From: Gaiellasilicea sp033857955
GTDB lineage: Bacteria; Actinomycetota; Thermoleophilia; Gaiellales; Gaiellaceae
DNA length: 64,000 bases
Assembly: GCA_033857955.1 (NCBI GenBank)
Contig: JAWVCW010000038.1
Span: 62,001 to 126,000, forward strand
Direction of reading: 5' to 3'
Under the pieces are notes generated by a model. That model had not been told where the DNA came from. It searched no databases and saw nothing but the letters and a program-made list of their open reading frames with translations. Both the position numbers and the translations under genes were made by a program. Below, piece by piece: positions 25,268 to 33,700 of the stretch (positions within the stretch are counted from its first letter, which is position 1; every line of letters starts with the position of its first letter).

Positions 25268-25987
25268 CTAGGCCGCGGCGCGCTCCGCCTCGACGCCGAC
25301 CTGGGCGATGAATACGGGCCGCCGGGAGCGCAAGTGCCGGACGACCGCCTCCTCGTCCCGGGCGCAGGGGATGACGCTCTTCCAGCCGTCGAGGTGCTCG
25401 AGCCGGTGAAAGTCCCCGCTCGCGACGCACGGGAGGCCGGCCCGGGCGACCCACGAGAAGAGCTGCATCCGGTTGAAGAGCTCGAACCGGTGCACGCGCG
25501 CCGCGAGCTCGGGGTCGCGGGCGAAGCGCTGCGTCAGTCGGCCGGGGTGGGGCGAGGGCTCATCGTCATAGGGATGTGCTGCAACGAGCGCCGCGCCCGC
25601 GAGCACGGCCGTCTCGATCGCCCCGTCGATTCCCTCGTCGACGGAGACGAAGCGGCGCAGGCCGAGCGCCAGTGCGTGCGCGGAGCGGGCCGGGTCCTCG
25701 TCGTTGTACGTGAGCTCGAGCCCGGGAACGACGAGGAGGCCATAGCGCTCGCGCGCCCGGACCGCCTCCCGCTCGATCTCGGCGAGATAGGCGTCGTAGT
25801 TCGCGGCCGTGATGCCGATCGGCGCGCCGGCGAGGCCGGTGCGGCAGGCGTGGTCGGTGACGCACAGGACATCGAAGCCACGCCCGCCGTACAGGTCGAC
25901 GAGGGCAGGCAGCGGGAGCGAGCCGTCGCTCCAGGTCGTGTGCGCGTGCAACTCCGCGAGCAGAGCTCCCGTTCGCGTTCGCAGCAT
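25268..25987 (-). CDS. PHP-domain metal-dependent phosphoesterase
   Basis: 239 residues. Metal-binding motifs of the polymerase-and-histidinol-phosphatase superfamily are in order: LHAHTTWSDG (H-x-H and D), VTDHAC, a conserved Glu in VVPGLELTY, AAHPYDDE, and SGDFHRLEHL at the end. Such proteins hydrolyse small phosphoesters or nucleotides. It precedes the Rieske gene in the same orientation and is probably co-transcribed with it; no functional link is evident. Confidence 0.85.
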   Translation of the reverse strand: MLRTRTGALLAELHAHTTWSDGSLPLPALVDLYGGRGFDVLCVTDHACRTGLAGAPIGITAANYDAYLAEIEREAVRARERYGLLVVPGLELTYNDEDPARSAHALALGLRRFVSVDEGIDGAIETAVLAGAALVAAHPYDDEPSPHPGRLTQRFARDPELAARVHRFELFNRMQLFSWVARAGLPCVASGDFHRLEHLDGWKSVIPCARDEEAVVRHLRSRRPVFIAQVGVEAERAAA

Positions 25988-26050
25988 GGCTCGAGTGTCG
26001 CCGAGGAACGGCCGCTGCGAGCAAGAAAGTGGTCGCTTTCCAGGGAAAAT

Positions 26051-26869
26051 CTAGATACGCCGGTAGCGCGCCTGCACGAGGCAGTAGAGCGCGTACGCCA
26101 GCAGCCCGGCGGCGACCGCGCCGAGCAGCAGCCCGCCGTACGGCTGTTGTGAGAGCTCGAGCAGCGCACCGTCGAGGCCCTTCGCTTGCTTCGGGTCGTA
26201 CTCCCAGGCGGCCTTGACGAGGAAGAGCCCGATCAGGCAGAAGACGACCGCCCGTGCGAGGAATCCGACCATGCCGATCACTGTCGCCGCGGCCTCCTCC
26301 GGCTCGCTCATCTCGCCCCGCTTCAGGCTCTTCTTGAACTTGCAGGTGATCGCCCGGTAGCCGTTGAATCCTGCTGCTCCGAGGAACGCGAGGCCGGCGG
26401 CGTAGACGATGTAGCGCCCGCCCGGAAGGTCGAACACACCGGCCGTCTTCTGCTGCTCGTTGCCGTTGCCGCTGCCGTTGCCGAGGAGCATCGAAACCGT
26501 CAACCCGCAGAGGACGCCGTACCAGCCCGCCCGTCCGAGCGCCGCCGCGCGCTTTGCGAGCCCCTTCGCCCGTTCCCCCTCGTTGTCCCGGTCGAAGACG
26601 GCGATCGAGAGCTGCCAGAGCGCGTAGCCGGCGAGACCGAGCGCGAGCAGGGTCAGCAGCACTTTGCCGAACGGCTGCTCCGCAGTCGCGCGCAGCGCGC
26701 CCTGGCGGTCGGGGCTCTCCGCGCGGCCTCCCAGCGCGACCTTGATCGCGAGGATTCCGACGATCCCGTAGAGGAATCCTTTCGCCGCCAGGCCCGCGCG
26801 GCCGAGGCGCTCGACCCACGGACTCTGGCCCGCGCGGCGGCCCTTCGCTGCGATCGTCCCGGAACTCAT
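26051..26869 (-). CDS. DUF1206 integral membrane protein
   Basis: 272 residues with six hydrophobic helices arranged as three similar two-helix units, each starting with an aromatic/Gly segment (LGRAGLAAKGFLYGIVGILA; LGRAGWYGVLCGLTV; MVGFLARAVVFCLIGLFLVK). This triple repeat defines DUF1206, common in actinobacteria; function unknown. The ATG at 26869 was chosen; one 11 codons upstream is possible. It is divergent from the STAS gene across 128 bp, in which I see no clear regulatory motif. Confidence 0.85.
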   Translation of the reverse strand: MSSGTIAAKGRRAGQSPWVERLGRAGLAAKGFLYGIVGILAIKVALGGRAESPDRQGALRATAEQPFGKVLLTLLALGLAGYALWQLSIAVFDRDNEGERAKGLAKRAAALGRAGWYGVLCGLTVSMLLGNGSGNGNEQQKTAGVFDLPGGRYIVYAAGLAFLGAAGFNGYRAITCKFKKSLKRGEMSEPEEAAATVIGMVGFLARAVVFCLIGLFLVKAAWEYDPKQAKGLDGALLELSQQPYGGLLLGAVAAGLLAYALYCLVQARYRRI

Positions 26870-26997
26870 CGTCCGGTTGTTTCCGGCGGACGCGTTTCTC
26901 ATGCCGGGTCGACAATTGGCGTAGCGACCGCTCGGGACCGTGGTAAGGTCGAGTTCGGACCGCACAGAAGGCGCAGAGGAAGGAGGGCCGCACTCCA

Positions 26998-27381
26998 ATG
27001 CGTGACGCGGACCGCCCGCCGGACGGGGGTGTTCTGGGCTCGCGCGAGCTGGAGTTTCGCGTGTCCTCCAAGGGCTCGAACGGCTCCTGTGTAGTGCACG
27101 TCTCGGGTGAGATCGACCTGTATGCGGCGCCGCGCCTCGAGAACGAGCTGGAAGACGCGATCCGGTCGGGAGCGAAGCACGTGCTCGTCGATCTGAGCCA
27201 TGTGCCCTTCCTCGATTCGAGCGGGCTCGCGGTCCTGCTCGGAGCGGCGCGCAAGATCGGACGCGAGCACTTCTCCCTGACCGGAGTCCAGCCTCAGATC
27301 GCTCGCGTTCTGCTCACGACCGGCGCGAGCTGGCTGCTCAAGGTCACTGACGGTGCGGAGGCCGGGGGTGAGCTCGCGTGA
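26998..27381 (+). CDS. STAS-domain anti-sigma factor antagonist
   Basis: 127 residues. SpoIIAA-like fold with VHVSGEIDLYAAPRLENELE and the phosphorylation loop FLDSSGLAVLLGA (Ser74/Ser75). Such proteins bind an anti-sigma kinase when unphosphorylated and so free a sigma factor. A good ribosome binding site (AGGAAGGAGG) lies upstream. An N-terminal tail of about 18 residues is extra. No anti-sigma kinase or sigma gene is adjacent; the following gene overlaps by 4 bp and may be a partner. Confidence 0.92.
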   Translation: MRDADRPPDGGVLGSRELEFRVSSKGSNGSCVVHVSGEIDLYAAPRLENELEDAIRSGAKHVLVDLSHVPFLDSSGLAVLLGAARKIGREHFSLTGVQPQIARVLLTTGASWLLKVTDGAEAGGELA

Positions 27382-27629
27382 CCGCCACCAGGTTCGTCAC
27401 GGTCGAGACCGGCAGCCAGTGGGAGACCAGCTCGCTGCTGCGGAAGCTGCGCGGCCACAGCGCCTACGCGGTTCAGGTGGAGCACGATCGCTGGCTCGTC
27501 TGCAGCCTGCCTGCCCGCGCCCACCCGTCCGTCGCCGCGCTCCAGGCGCTGATCGACGAGTGGGCCGAAGAGGAAGGCGCTCGCCCTCTGGCCGTCCGGG
27601 TCGGGGATGCGCCGGTGCCCCCTACGTGA
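27378..27629 (+). CDS. Small hypothetical protein coupled to the STAS gene
   Basis: 83 residues from a GTG that overlaps the STAS stop (GTGA). It looks like a compact alpha/beta domain: FVTVETGSQWETSSLLRKLR, AYAVQVEHDRWLVCSLPAR, then a helix (VAALQALIDEWAEEEG) and strand LAVRVGD. No known motif is recognised. The coupling suggests function together with the anti-sigma antagonist. Confidence 0.65.
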   Translation: MTATRFVTVETGSQWETSSLLRKLRGHSAYAVQVEHDRWLVCSLPARAHPSVAALQALIDEWAEEEGARPLAVRVGDAPVPPT

Positions 27630-27673
27630 TCGCCGCTGACCGCGTCGTACGGTCCTCCCGCTACAACTAGGGC

Positions 27674-29407
27674 GTGCGCCTCGCCGTCGTCCTTGCGGCC
27701 GCTGCTGCCGCGTTCGTCCTGCCCGGCAGCGCCCTCGCGCGCGAGTGCGGGATCCCGGACTCGGACCCGCTCTGGGTCGATTTCGCCGGGCACGACGCGC
27801 CGTTGCCGCAGAAGCCGGGCCTGACGCTCGCCTTCACGTCCGGCACCGTCAAGCCGGCCGAGGCGCGCGCGGCAGGTGCCGCGACGGTGTTCTTCGACCT
27901 GAACTTCAACAACCGCGTCGGGACGCCGACAGTCCCCGCCGATCCGGCGACGATCGACGACCGGGCAGACCGCCTCTTCGACTTCGCCGTCTCGGTAACG
28001 GGCTGCCAGACACCGTGGATCGCGCTGAACGAGCTCTTCGGCGCGCAGACGCCGACCCCGTGGACGGCGACGACGGCGCAGTACCGGGCGAATACGCTCG
28101 CACTCGTTCGGCGGCTCGCCGAGCGGGGGGCGAAGCCGGCGGTGACGATCGCGAACCCTCCCTACACGGGCGGCGAGGCCACGCAGTGGTGGCGGGACCT
28201 GGCCTCGGTCGCGGTTCTGATCCGGCAGGTCTTCTTCACCTCGCCGAACGTGCCGCAGCTGCACGCGCTCGGCCCGGTGCGGGCGAGCCGGGCGATGCGG
28301 GCCGGCATGCGCGCGCTCGTCCGCCGCTTCACGGAGATCGGCATTCCCGCGAACCGAGTCTCGCTCGAGCTCCAGTTTCAGTCGGCGCCGGGCACCGGCG
28401 GGCGGGAAGGGCTGCAGCCGCGCTCGAAGTGGCTCGAGATCGTCAAGCTCGAGGCGCTCGCGGTCCGCCAGGTGACGCGGGAGCTGAAGACGCACTCGAT
28501 CTGGTCCTGGGGCTGGGCGACCTTCAGCCAGGAGGGCATCGACCGGGATAAGAGCGAGGCGGTCTGCGTCTACCTCTGGGTGCGCGACTCGAAGCTCTGC
28601 AGCGGGCCCGGAGCTGCCGGGCCCAGCTTCGATCCGTCCCTGACCGTCGGGCAGCTGAACCTTCCCGCCGGCGTCTTGTGCACGCTCCCGGCCGGGCAGA
28701 TCCGGTCGAGCGCGGTCGATCCGCTCGCGCGGGCGATCGGCGACCGGGACATCGCCTCGAGCCTCGTGCTGGAACGGCTCGTGCTCCAGCAGCAGGTCGA
28801 GCTGGACGCCCGAGCGGTGCTCGCCGCCGAGCTCGCCTTCGTCGACGATCACTTCCGGGGCAACCTCTCGGCTTACCTCGCGGCCCTTAAGCGGGTCCAG
28901 CTGTCACGCGGCGCCGCGCGTGGCCTCCTCCTCGACGAGCTGCGGCGCGACGCCGTCCGCGCGCGCTTCACACCGGCGCGTCCTGGAGGCGCTCAGATCG
29001 CCGAGTTCCACACCACCTACGCCGGCCTTCGGTCGCGCCTCGTCGAAACGGCACGCCCGGTCGCGTGGCTCGGCGGTCGTACCCGCGGGCTCGCGATCGA
29101 GACGTTCGCGCCCGCCAGGATCTTCTCCCTCGCGCGCCGGGGCCACGTCAGGACGATCCACGGGCGGATCGAGGTCCGCCCGCTCGACGACACGGTCTAC
29201 CTGGGTACCGTGCCGATCCTCGAGGCCCGGTTGGCGATCGAGGCCTCCCTCAACCGCTTCGCGCGCGTGTACGCATACGAGGCGTGGCTCGCGAAGGCCG
29301 AGGCCCGGGCGCTCGCCGAGGCCGTCTGCATCGCCGACGACCTGCCGGCTTCGGCCGTGCTGACGCTCGACGACCTGCTGCCGTTCGTCACGGCGCCTGC
29401 CGCCTGA
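27674..29407 (+). CDS. Secreted protein of unknown function, barrel-like N-domain
   Basis: 577 residues from GTG. A signal peptide (about 1-23) ends at an A-x-A site (GSALA|RE). Residues about 25-300 alternate strands and helices like a TIM barrel: TVFFDLNFNN, WIALNELFG (Asn-Glu at a strand end, as in clan A glycosidases), AVTIANPPYT, VSLELQFQS, SIWSWGWATFS. The C-terminal 230 residues are mostly helical, with DDHFRGNLSAYLAALKRVQL resembling SurA-type N-terminal helices. I do not recognise the family; glycosidase-like is a fold guess only. The 3' end overlaps the convergent tag gene by 20 bp. Confidence 0.7.
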   Translation: MRLAVVLAAAAAAFVLPGSALARECGIPDSDPLWVDFAGHDAPLPQKPGLTLAFTSGTVKPAEARAAGAATVFFDLNFNNRVGTPTVPADPATIDDRADRLFDFAVSVTGCQTPWIALNELFGAQTPTPWTATTAQYRANTLALVRRLAERGAKPAVTIANPPYTGGEATQWWRDLASVAVLIRQVFFTSPNVPQLHALGPVRASRAMRAGMRALVRRFTEIGIPANRVSLELQFQSAPGTGGREGLQPRSKWLEIVKLEALAVRQVTRELKTHSIWSWGWATFSQEGIDRDKSEAVCVYLWVRDSKLCSGPGAAGPSFDPSLTVGQLNLPAGVLCTLPAGQIRSSAVDPLARAIGDRDIASSLVLERLVLQQQVELDARAVLAAELAFVDDHFRGNLSAYLAALKRVQLSRGAARGLLLDELRRDAVRARFTPARPGGAQIAEFHTTYAGLRSRLVETARPVAWLGGRTRGLAIETFAPARIFSLARRGHVRTIHGRIEVRPLDDTVYLGTVPILEARLAIEASLNRFARVYAYEAWLAKAEARALAEAVCIADDLPASAVLTLDDLLPFVTAPAA

Positions 29408-29939
29408 AGCAGTCGAGCACGTGGTCGTCCACGAGCCCTGCGGCCTGCATGAAGGCGTAGCAGGTCGTCGGGCCGGTGAAGCGGAAGCCGAGCCGCTTCA
29501 GCTCCGTGCTCATCGCCTTCGACTGCGCCGTCTCGACCGGGATCTCCGCGACCGTCCGCCACTCGTTGACGAGCGTCTCACCGTCGACGAACGACCAGAG
29601 GAGCTCCGCAAGCGGCACGTCGAGCGCGAGCGCCGCTCGCGCGTTGCCGATCGCCGCCTCGATCTTGCCGCGGTGCCGCACGACGCCGGCATCGGCGACG
29701 AGGCGTTCGACGTCACGCTCGCCGAACCTCGCGACAACCTCGACGTCCCAGCCGGCGAAGGCATTCCGGTAGCCCTCGCGCTTGTGCAGGATGATCGACC
29801 ACGAGAGCCCCGCCTGCGCGCCCTCGAGGTTGAGCAGCTCGAAGAGCCGACGGTCGTCGCGCTCCGGCACACCCCATTCCTCGTCGTGGTAGGCGACGTA
29901 GAGCGGGTCGGCGAGAGGAACCCAGGCGCACCGGTTCAC
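29388..29939 (-). CDS. tag: DNA-3-methyladenine glycosylase I
   Basis: 183 residues, the usual Tag length. It excises 3-methyladenine from alkylated DNA. Zinc-snap ligands are present: Cys4 (NRCAW), His18 (YHDEEWG) and the C-terminal His and Cys of DDHVLDC. The adenine-binding region (DRRLFELLNLEGAQAGLSWS, then ILHKREGYRNAF) is intact. It lies 20 bp downstream of the sigma-factor gene on the same strand, so it could be in that transcript. Confidence 0.94.
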   Translation of the reverse strand: MNRCAWVPLADPLYVAYHDEEWGVPERDDRRLFELLNLEGAQAGLSWSIILHKREGYRNAFAGWDVEVVARFGERDVERLVADAGVVRHRGKIEAAIGNARAALALDVPLAELLWSFVDGETLVNEWRTVAEIPVETAQSKAMSTELKRLGFRFTGPTTCYAFMQAAGLVDDHVLDCFRRQAP

Positions 29940-29958
29940 GTCCGCGAGCGTAGCGGCG

Positions 29959-31173
29959 CTACGGGAGCAGCTTGGGTGGACTGACCTCGACCGGAGGCAG
30001 CGAGACCGTCACGGGAAGATCCGCCACGGTCGCTGGCAGATCGGGTAGCTGCACCGCGACCGGTGGTTCCGGAAGAGCGGGCACTTCGATCGGCAAGGTC
30101 GGGAGCACTGTGTCGACTGTCTTTTCGACCGTGTTCGTCACTGCGGGAACCACACCGCTGGGAGGTGCGGCCACGATGGGCGCCAGTGGCTGGTGCGGGA
30201 GAGGGGCGGACTCGGGCACGGATGCGGCCGGGGTGCGGGCTGCCGGGCCGGCAACCGGGGCGAGGGCGGCGGGAGCGCTCGCAGGAATCGTCCGCACAGT
30301 GTTCGGCGCCGTCTTCGCGGCGGGTCGTCCCGCCGTGGCGGCCGGACCGACCGCACGTGCGGCGTCCGCGTGCCGTGACGGTGCCGAGGGAGAGGGCAGT
30401 GCCCGTGCGGACGCCGACATCGCGCGACCTGCAGGCTCGAGCTGAGCCGGGCTCCTGCCGTCGCGGGACGTGCCGACCGCCGCTCCGGCGCCGGCGAGCG
30501 CCACGGCAGCGATCACCGTCATCGCGACCTTCGTCGCCGCAGCACCGCCGGTGAGCGCGGTCTTGATCGCCGTGAGCAGCGAGCCGAGGTCGCCGAGAGA
30601 GCGCAGGCGTCGCCGGGTCGCCGCCGGCTCCTCGCGTAGGAGCTCGGACAGCGTCCGGCGGCCGCGGAAGATGAGTGTCTCGACAGCCGCAAGGCTGACG
30701 TCGAGCTCGTCGGCGACCTCGGCGTACGAGAGGCCGCGCCAGTCGCGCAGCAGGACCGCGCGGCGCTGCTGGTCGGGAAGCTTCGAAAGGGCCTCCTCGA
30801 CTCCGATCAACTCTTCGCGCCGGCCTTGTGGCGCGGGCAGGCTCCGGTCCAGCTCGGACGGGTCGCACGGCGACTCGAGGCGGCTGCGCCGGCCGACGGA
30901 TTCCCAGCGGGAGAGGCAGACGTTGCGGGCGATCCCGAGGAGCCACGCGATCTCCATCGCAGGCACGACACCGCGGCGAAGACCGCGGACGGCGTGGAGG
31001 AACGTCGTCTGGACTGCATCCTCCGCGTCCTCCCGCCGACCCAGGCGCGAGAGGCAGTAGCCGAATACGCGCTCCGAATGTCGCTCGTACAGAGCCTCTG
31101 CGGCTCGCGAGTCGACGACCAGCTCGAGGGGCTCGAGGCCGGCGGCGCGACCCGCTGACGTGATTGCTGCCAA
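29959..31173 (-). CDS. ECF sigma factor with C-terminal membrane-spanning extension
   Basis: 404 residues from the TTG at 31173, which has GAGGGAG five bases upstream. Region 2 (ALYERHSERVFGYCLSRLGR, EDAVQTTFLHAVRGL) and region 4 (LPDQQRRAVLLRDWRGLSYA, VSLAAVETLIFRGRRTLSEL) of a sigma-70 ECF protein fill residues about 20-175. A membrane helix follows (VAMTVIAAVALAGAGAAVG), then about 180 residues rich in Pro, Ala, Val and Thr that would lie outside the cell. Standard ECF sigmas end after region 4 (about 180-200 residues). No anti-sigma gene is next to it, so the tail may act as a built-in anti-sigma or anchor. Confidence 0.85.
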   Translation of the reverse strand: MAAITSAGRAAGLEPLELVVDSRAAEALYERHSERVFGYCLSRLGRREDAEDAVQTTFLHAVRGLRRGVVPAMEIAWLLGIARNVCLSRWESVGRRSRLESPCDPSELDRSLPAPQGRREELIGVEEALSKLPDQQRRAVLLRDWRGLSYAEVADELDVSLAAVETLIFRGRRTLSELLREEPAATRRRLRSLGDLGSLLTAIKTALTGGAAATKVAMTVIAAVALAGAGAAVGTSRDGRSPAQLEPAGRAMSASARALPSPSAPSRHADAARAVGPAATAGRPAAKTAPNTVRTIPASAPAALAPVAGPAARTPAASVPESAPLPHQPLAPIVAAPPSGVVPAVTNTVEKTVDTVLPTLPIEVPALPEPPVAVQLPDLPATVADLPVTVSLPPVEVSPPKLLP

Positions 31174-31348
31174 GCGTGCTCCCTCTACTTCCTCGTGGAG
31201 AGGCGCTGCCGCAAAGCCCTCGATCGAAATGTTGCCAGATTCTGGCTCTTTGACACTCCCTCGAACGAGGTATTCGCGACGAAGGTGCAAGTTTCGGGCC
31301 TTTCACGGGACTTCCTTGTGCCGCCACACGAGACGAAAGGTGTTGCAC
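31174..31348. promoter_or_regulatory. Divergent promoter region between ECF sigma and response-regulator genes
   Basis: This 175-bp gap holds TTGACA at 31250-31255 on the plus strand, a perfect palindrome CCTCG-AA-CGAGG at 31259-31270 followed by TATTCG, and an inverted repeat GCCAG-ATT-CTGGC at 31234-31246. The spacing TTGACA to TATTCG is 15 bp, short for a housekeeping promoter. No assignment to a regulator is possible. Confidence 0.35.
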
Positions 31349-31780
31349 GTGCCGAACTCTCAGGACCGCCGCCGGACGCCGAGCGTCCGAGTCCTGCTCG
31401 CCGACGACCACTCGCTCTACGCCGAGACGCTGGAGATGCTGCTCTCGCTCGACGACCGCATCGAGGTCGTCGGCCGGGCCGCCTCGGGCGCCGAGGCGAT
31501 CGCGCTCACCGTGGGGCTTCGCCCGGACGTCGTCTTGATGGACGTCCACATGCCGTGCCTGAACGGGATCACGGCAACCCGCACCCTCAACTCCCTCCTC
31601 CCCGGCATCCGGGTGGTGATGCTCTCGTCCTCTGCTGCGGTGGAGGACATCGAGCGCGCCCGTGATGCCGGCGCGTGCGCCTACCTGACGAAGGACGCCG
31701 AGGGACCGACGATCGCCGAGGAGGTGGTTCGCGCGTGCTCGTCCGACCGGCGCTCTCTGAACCACCTCTGTGCGGCATGA
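31349..31780 (+). CDS. Single-domain (receiver-only) response regulator
   Basis: 143 residues from GTG with AAAGG nine bases upstream. A complete NarL-type receiver: acidic pair ADDH at 18-21, phospho-acceptor Asp65 (VLMDVHMPCLNG), switch Ser in VMLSSSAAV and Lys in YLTKDAEG. After helix 5 only about 12 residues remain and no DNA-binding domain is present, so it works by protein contact. Its stop overlaps the start of the HD-GYP regulator (ATGA), suggesting the two act in one pathway. Confidence 0.87.
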   Translation: MPNSQDRRRTPSVRVLLADDHSLYAETLEMLLSLDDRIEVVGRAASGAEAIALTVGLRPDVVLMDVHMPCLNGITATRTLNSLLPGIRVVMLSSSAAVEDIERARDAGACAYLTKDAEGPTIAEEVVRACSSDRRSLNHLCAA

Positions 31781-32925
31781 AGATCCGGCGTCGTGGCGGC
31801 TCGACGACCGGACCGCGGGAGCCGGCCATCCCGCTTTCCCCGGCCGGCTCCCGCCCTGCTCGCGTGCTCTTCGTCGACGACGACCCGAGCCTCCTGACGC
31901 TCCTGCGGACGACGTTCGAGCTGATCGACATCGAGATCCACGAAGCCGGAACCGCAGCCGAAGCGACCGCGGCGATCGCAGCGAGGCCGCCGGACGTCGT
32001 CGTGCTCGACATCGGGCTCCCCGGCGAGGACGGCCTGTCGCTCTGCGGCCGCCTGAAGGCCGATTCCGCCACGAGCTGGATCGGCATCGTCCTCCTGACC
32101 GGGGCGGGCGACGAGGCGGAGCTTCCCGCACGGCAGGCGGGCGCGGATGCGTTTCTGCGCAAGCCGTTCAGCCCGCTCGAGCTTCTGGGTGTCGTGGAGG
32201 CGCTTGCGGGCGGGTTGTACGAAGGACCGTTCCGCAACGGGACGACGTCGGAGCCCGATGAGCAGCTGCTGCTGTACGCGAACGACCTGCGACGCTTGCT
32301 CGAGATCGAACGCGGCCGCCAGGAGCTCCTGGAGAGGACATATCGGCAGACGATGGCCGCGCTTGCGGGCGCGCTCGAGTCGAAGGACCTCGGCACCGCG
32401 ACCCATTCGCAGCGGGTCCAGCTCTACGCGGTCGAGCTGGCGCGGGCGATCGATCCGAGCCTTCTTCTGGATCCGAGCGTGGAGTACGGCTTCCTGCTGC
32501 ACGACGTCGGCAAGATCGGCATCCCCGACCACGTGCTCCAGAAGACCGGTCCGCTCGACCCCGCAGAGCAACGGCTGATGCGAACGCACACCCTGCTCGG
32601 CGAGCAGTTGCTCTGCGATGTCGACCTCCTGCACGGCGACGGGTTGAAGGTCGTTCGGGGTCACCACGAGCGCTGGGACGGCAACGGCTATCCAGACGGT
32701 CTTGCCGGGCGCGAGATTCCGCTCGCGGCGCGCATCTTCGCGCTCGCCGACTCACTCGACGCGATGACGAGCGACCGCCCGTACCGGAAGGCACGTTCCT
32801 GGCAGGATGCCGCCGCCGAGATCCGCAGTGAACGCGGGCGCCAGTTCGACCCGGACGTGGTCGACGCATTCCGCGGCCGCGAGCTGATCCTGCGCGGGAT
32901 CAGGAGCGAGCTCGCCGCTGCTTGA
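31777..32925 (+). CDS. Response regulator with HD-GYP domain (c-di-GMP phosphodiesterase)
   Basis: 382 residues. Receiver at about 28-145 with FVDDDPS and phospho-acceptor Asp78 (VVLDIGLPGEDG); a coiled linker (ANDLRRLLEIERGRQELLER); then HD-GYP with THSQRVQLYAVELA, LLHDVGKIGIPD (HD), and HHERWDGNGYPDGL (GYP). HD-GYP enzymes degrade cyclic di-GMP, or cGAMP in some cases, under control of receiver phosphorylation. It is coupled to the receiver-only regulator upstream. A GCTGC-GGC-GCAGC hairpin follows at 32931-32943. Confidence 0.92.
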   Translation: MKIRRRGGSTTGPREPAIPLSPAGSRPARVLFVDDDPSLLTLLRTTFELIDIEIHEAGTAAEATAAIAARPPDVVVLDIGLPGEDGLSLCGRLKADSATSWIGIVLLTGAGDEAELPARQAGADAFLRKPFSPLELLGVVEALAGGLYEGPFRNGTTSEPDEQLLLYANDLRRLLEIERGRQELLERTYRQTMAALAGALESKDLGTATHSQRVQLYAVELARAIDPSLLLDPSVEYGFLLHDVGKIGIPDHVLQKTGPLDPAEQRLMRTHTLLGEQLLCDVDLLHGDGLKVVRGHHERWDGNGYPDGLAGREIPLAARIFALADSLDAMTSDRPYRKARSWQDAAAEIRSERGRQFDPDVVDAFRGRELILRGIRSELAAA

Positions 32926-33007
32926 CACGCGCTGCGGCGCAGCCCCTCGCAAGAGGCGTACCTGAGCGATACGTTCGAGGGTGAGGTCTCGAGTTGGCAC
33001 CTTCGAC

Positions 33008-33664
33008 ATGCCGCAACATCGCGCGCCGAGCAGCATGACGCTGCAAAACCGGGTCACGCCGCTCGGCGAGCTGGTCGCAGACTCCGCCCGCGGCCTTGTC
33101 TACGGAAACCGGGGCTGTCTGCACGACGCACATGGAAACATCCGCCGCCGCTTCGACGGGAAGCGCTGGATCGCGTGCCGGCTCGAGTTCCGCGACCGGC
33201 GGCGCACGCCGCTGCTGCAACCGGGCCGCTACACGGAGCTCTTCTTCCTCGACGAGGTGACCGCGCTCGCCGCCGGCCATCGCCCCTGCGCGGAGTGCAG
33301 GCGCGAGGACTACGACCGCCTCGTCGCGATCTGGCGCGAGCTCCACCCGGGCCAGGCCGGAGCCGACGCGATCGACACGCAGCTGCATCGGGAGCGCGTC
33401 GCGCCGGAATCGCGCGAGCGGCTCTTTCACCGCGCGCCGCTCGACACGCTCCCCGACGGTGCCTTCGTGCTGGAGGCCGACGAGCCCCACCTCGTGCTTG
33501 GATCGAACCTCTGGAGCTGGTCTCCGGCCGGGTACGCGGGGCGCAGGCCGCGGCCCGCGCGACGCGACGCCCTGGTGATCACACCGCGTTCGCTCGTCGA
33601 AGCGCTTCGCTCCGGCTGGAAGCCGCTCGTGCCGCTCGTCCATCCTTCCGCGCTCGCGACCTAG
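33008..33664 (+). CDS. Conserved protein of unknown function with a possible Cys-pair site
   Basis: 218 residues from ATG (GTG at 32981 is an alternative). The central part (RWIACRLEFRDRRRTPLLQP, RYTELFFLDEVTALAAGHRP, CAECRREDYDRL) matches a widely conserved bacterial family I know only as hypothetical; HRPCAECRR resembles a zinc- or metal-binding Cys pair. The C-terminal part is less conserved. It stands alone, 82 bp after the HD-GYP gene. No function can be given. Confidence 0.75.
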   Translation: MPQHRAPSSMTLQNRVTPLGELVADSARGLVYGNRGCLHDAHGNIRRRFDGKRWIACRLEFRDRRRTPLLQPGRYTELFFLDEVTALAAGHRPCAECRREDYDRLVAIWRELHPGQAGADAIDTQLHRERVAPESRERLFHRAPLDTLPDGAFVLEADEPHLVLGSNLWSWSPAGYAGRRPRPARRDALVITPRSLVEALRSGWKPLVPLVHPSALAT

Positions 33665-33700
33665 CTCAACACCCGCTCTGTCGCAGCCGATGGTCAGGGT

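Noticed and set aside
31174..31290. Upstream TTG start at 31290 adding 39 residues to the ECF sigma factor
   Set aside because: The TTG at 31173 has a well-spaced GAGGGAG site and sigma region 2 begins soon after; the extension has no sigma homology.
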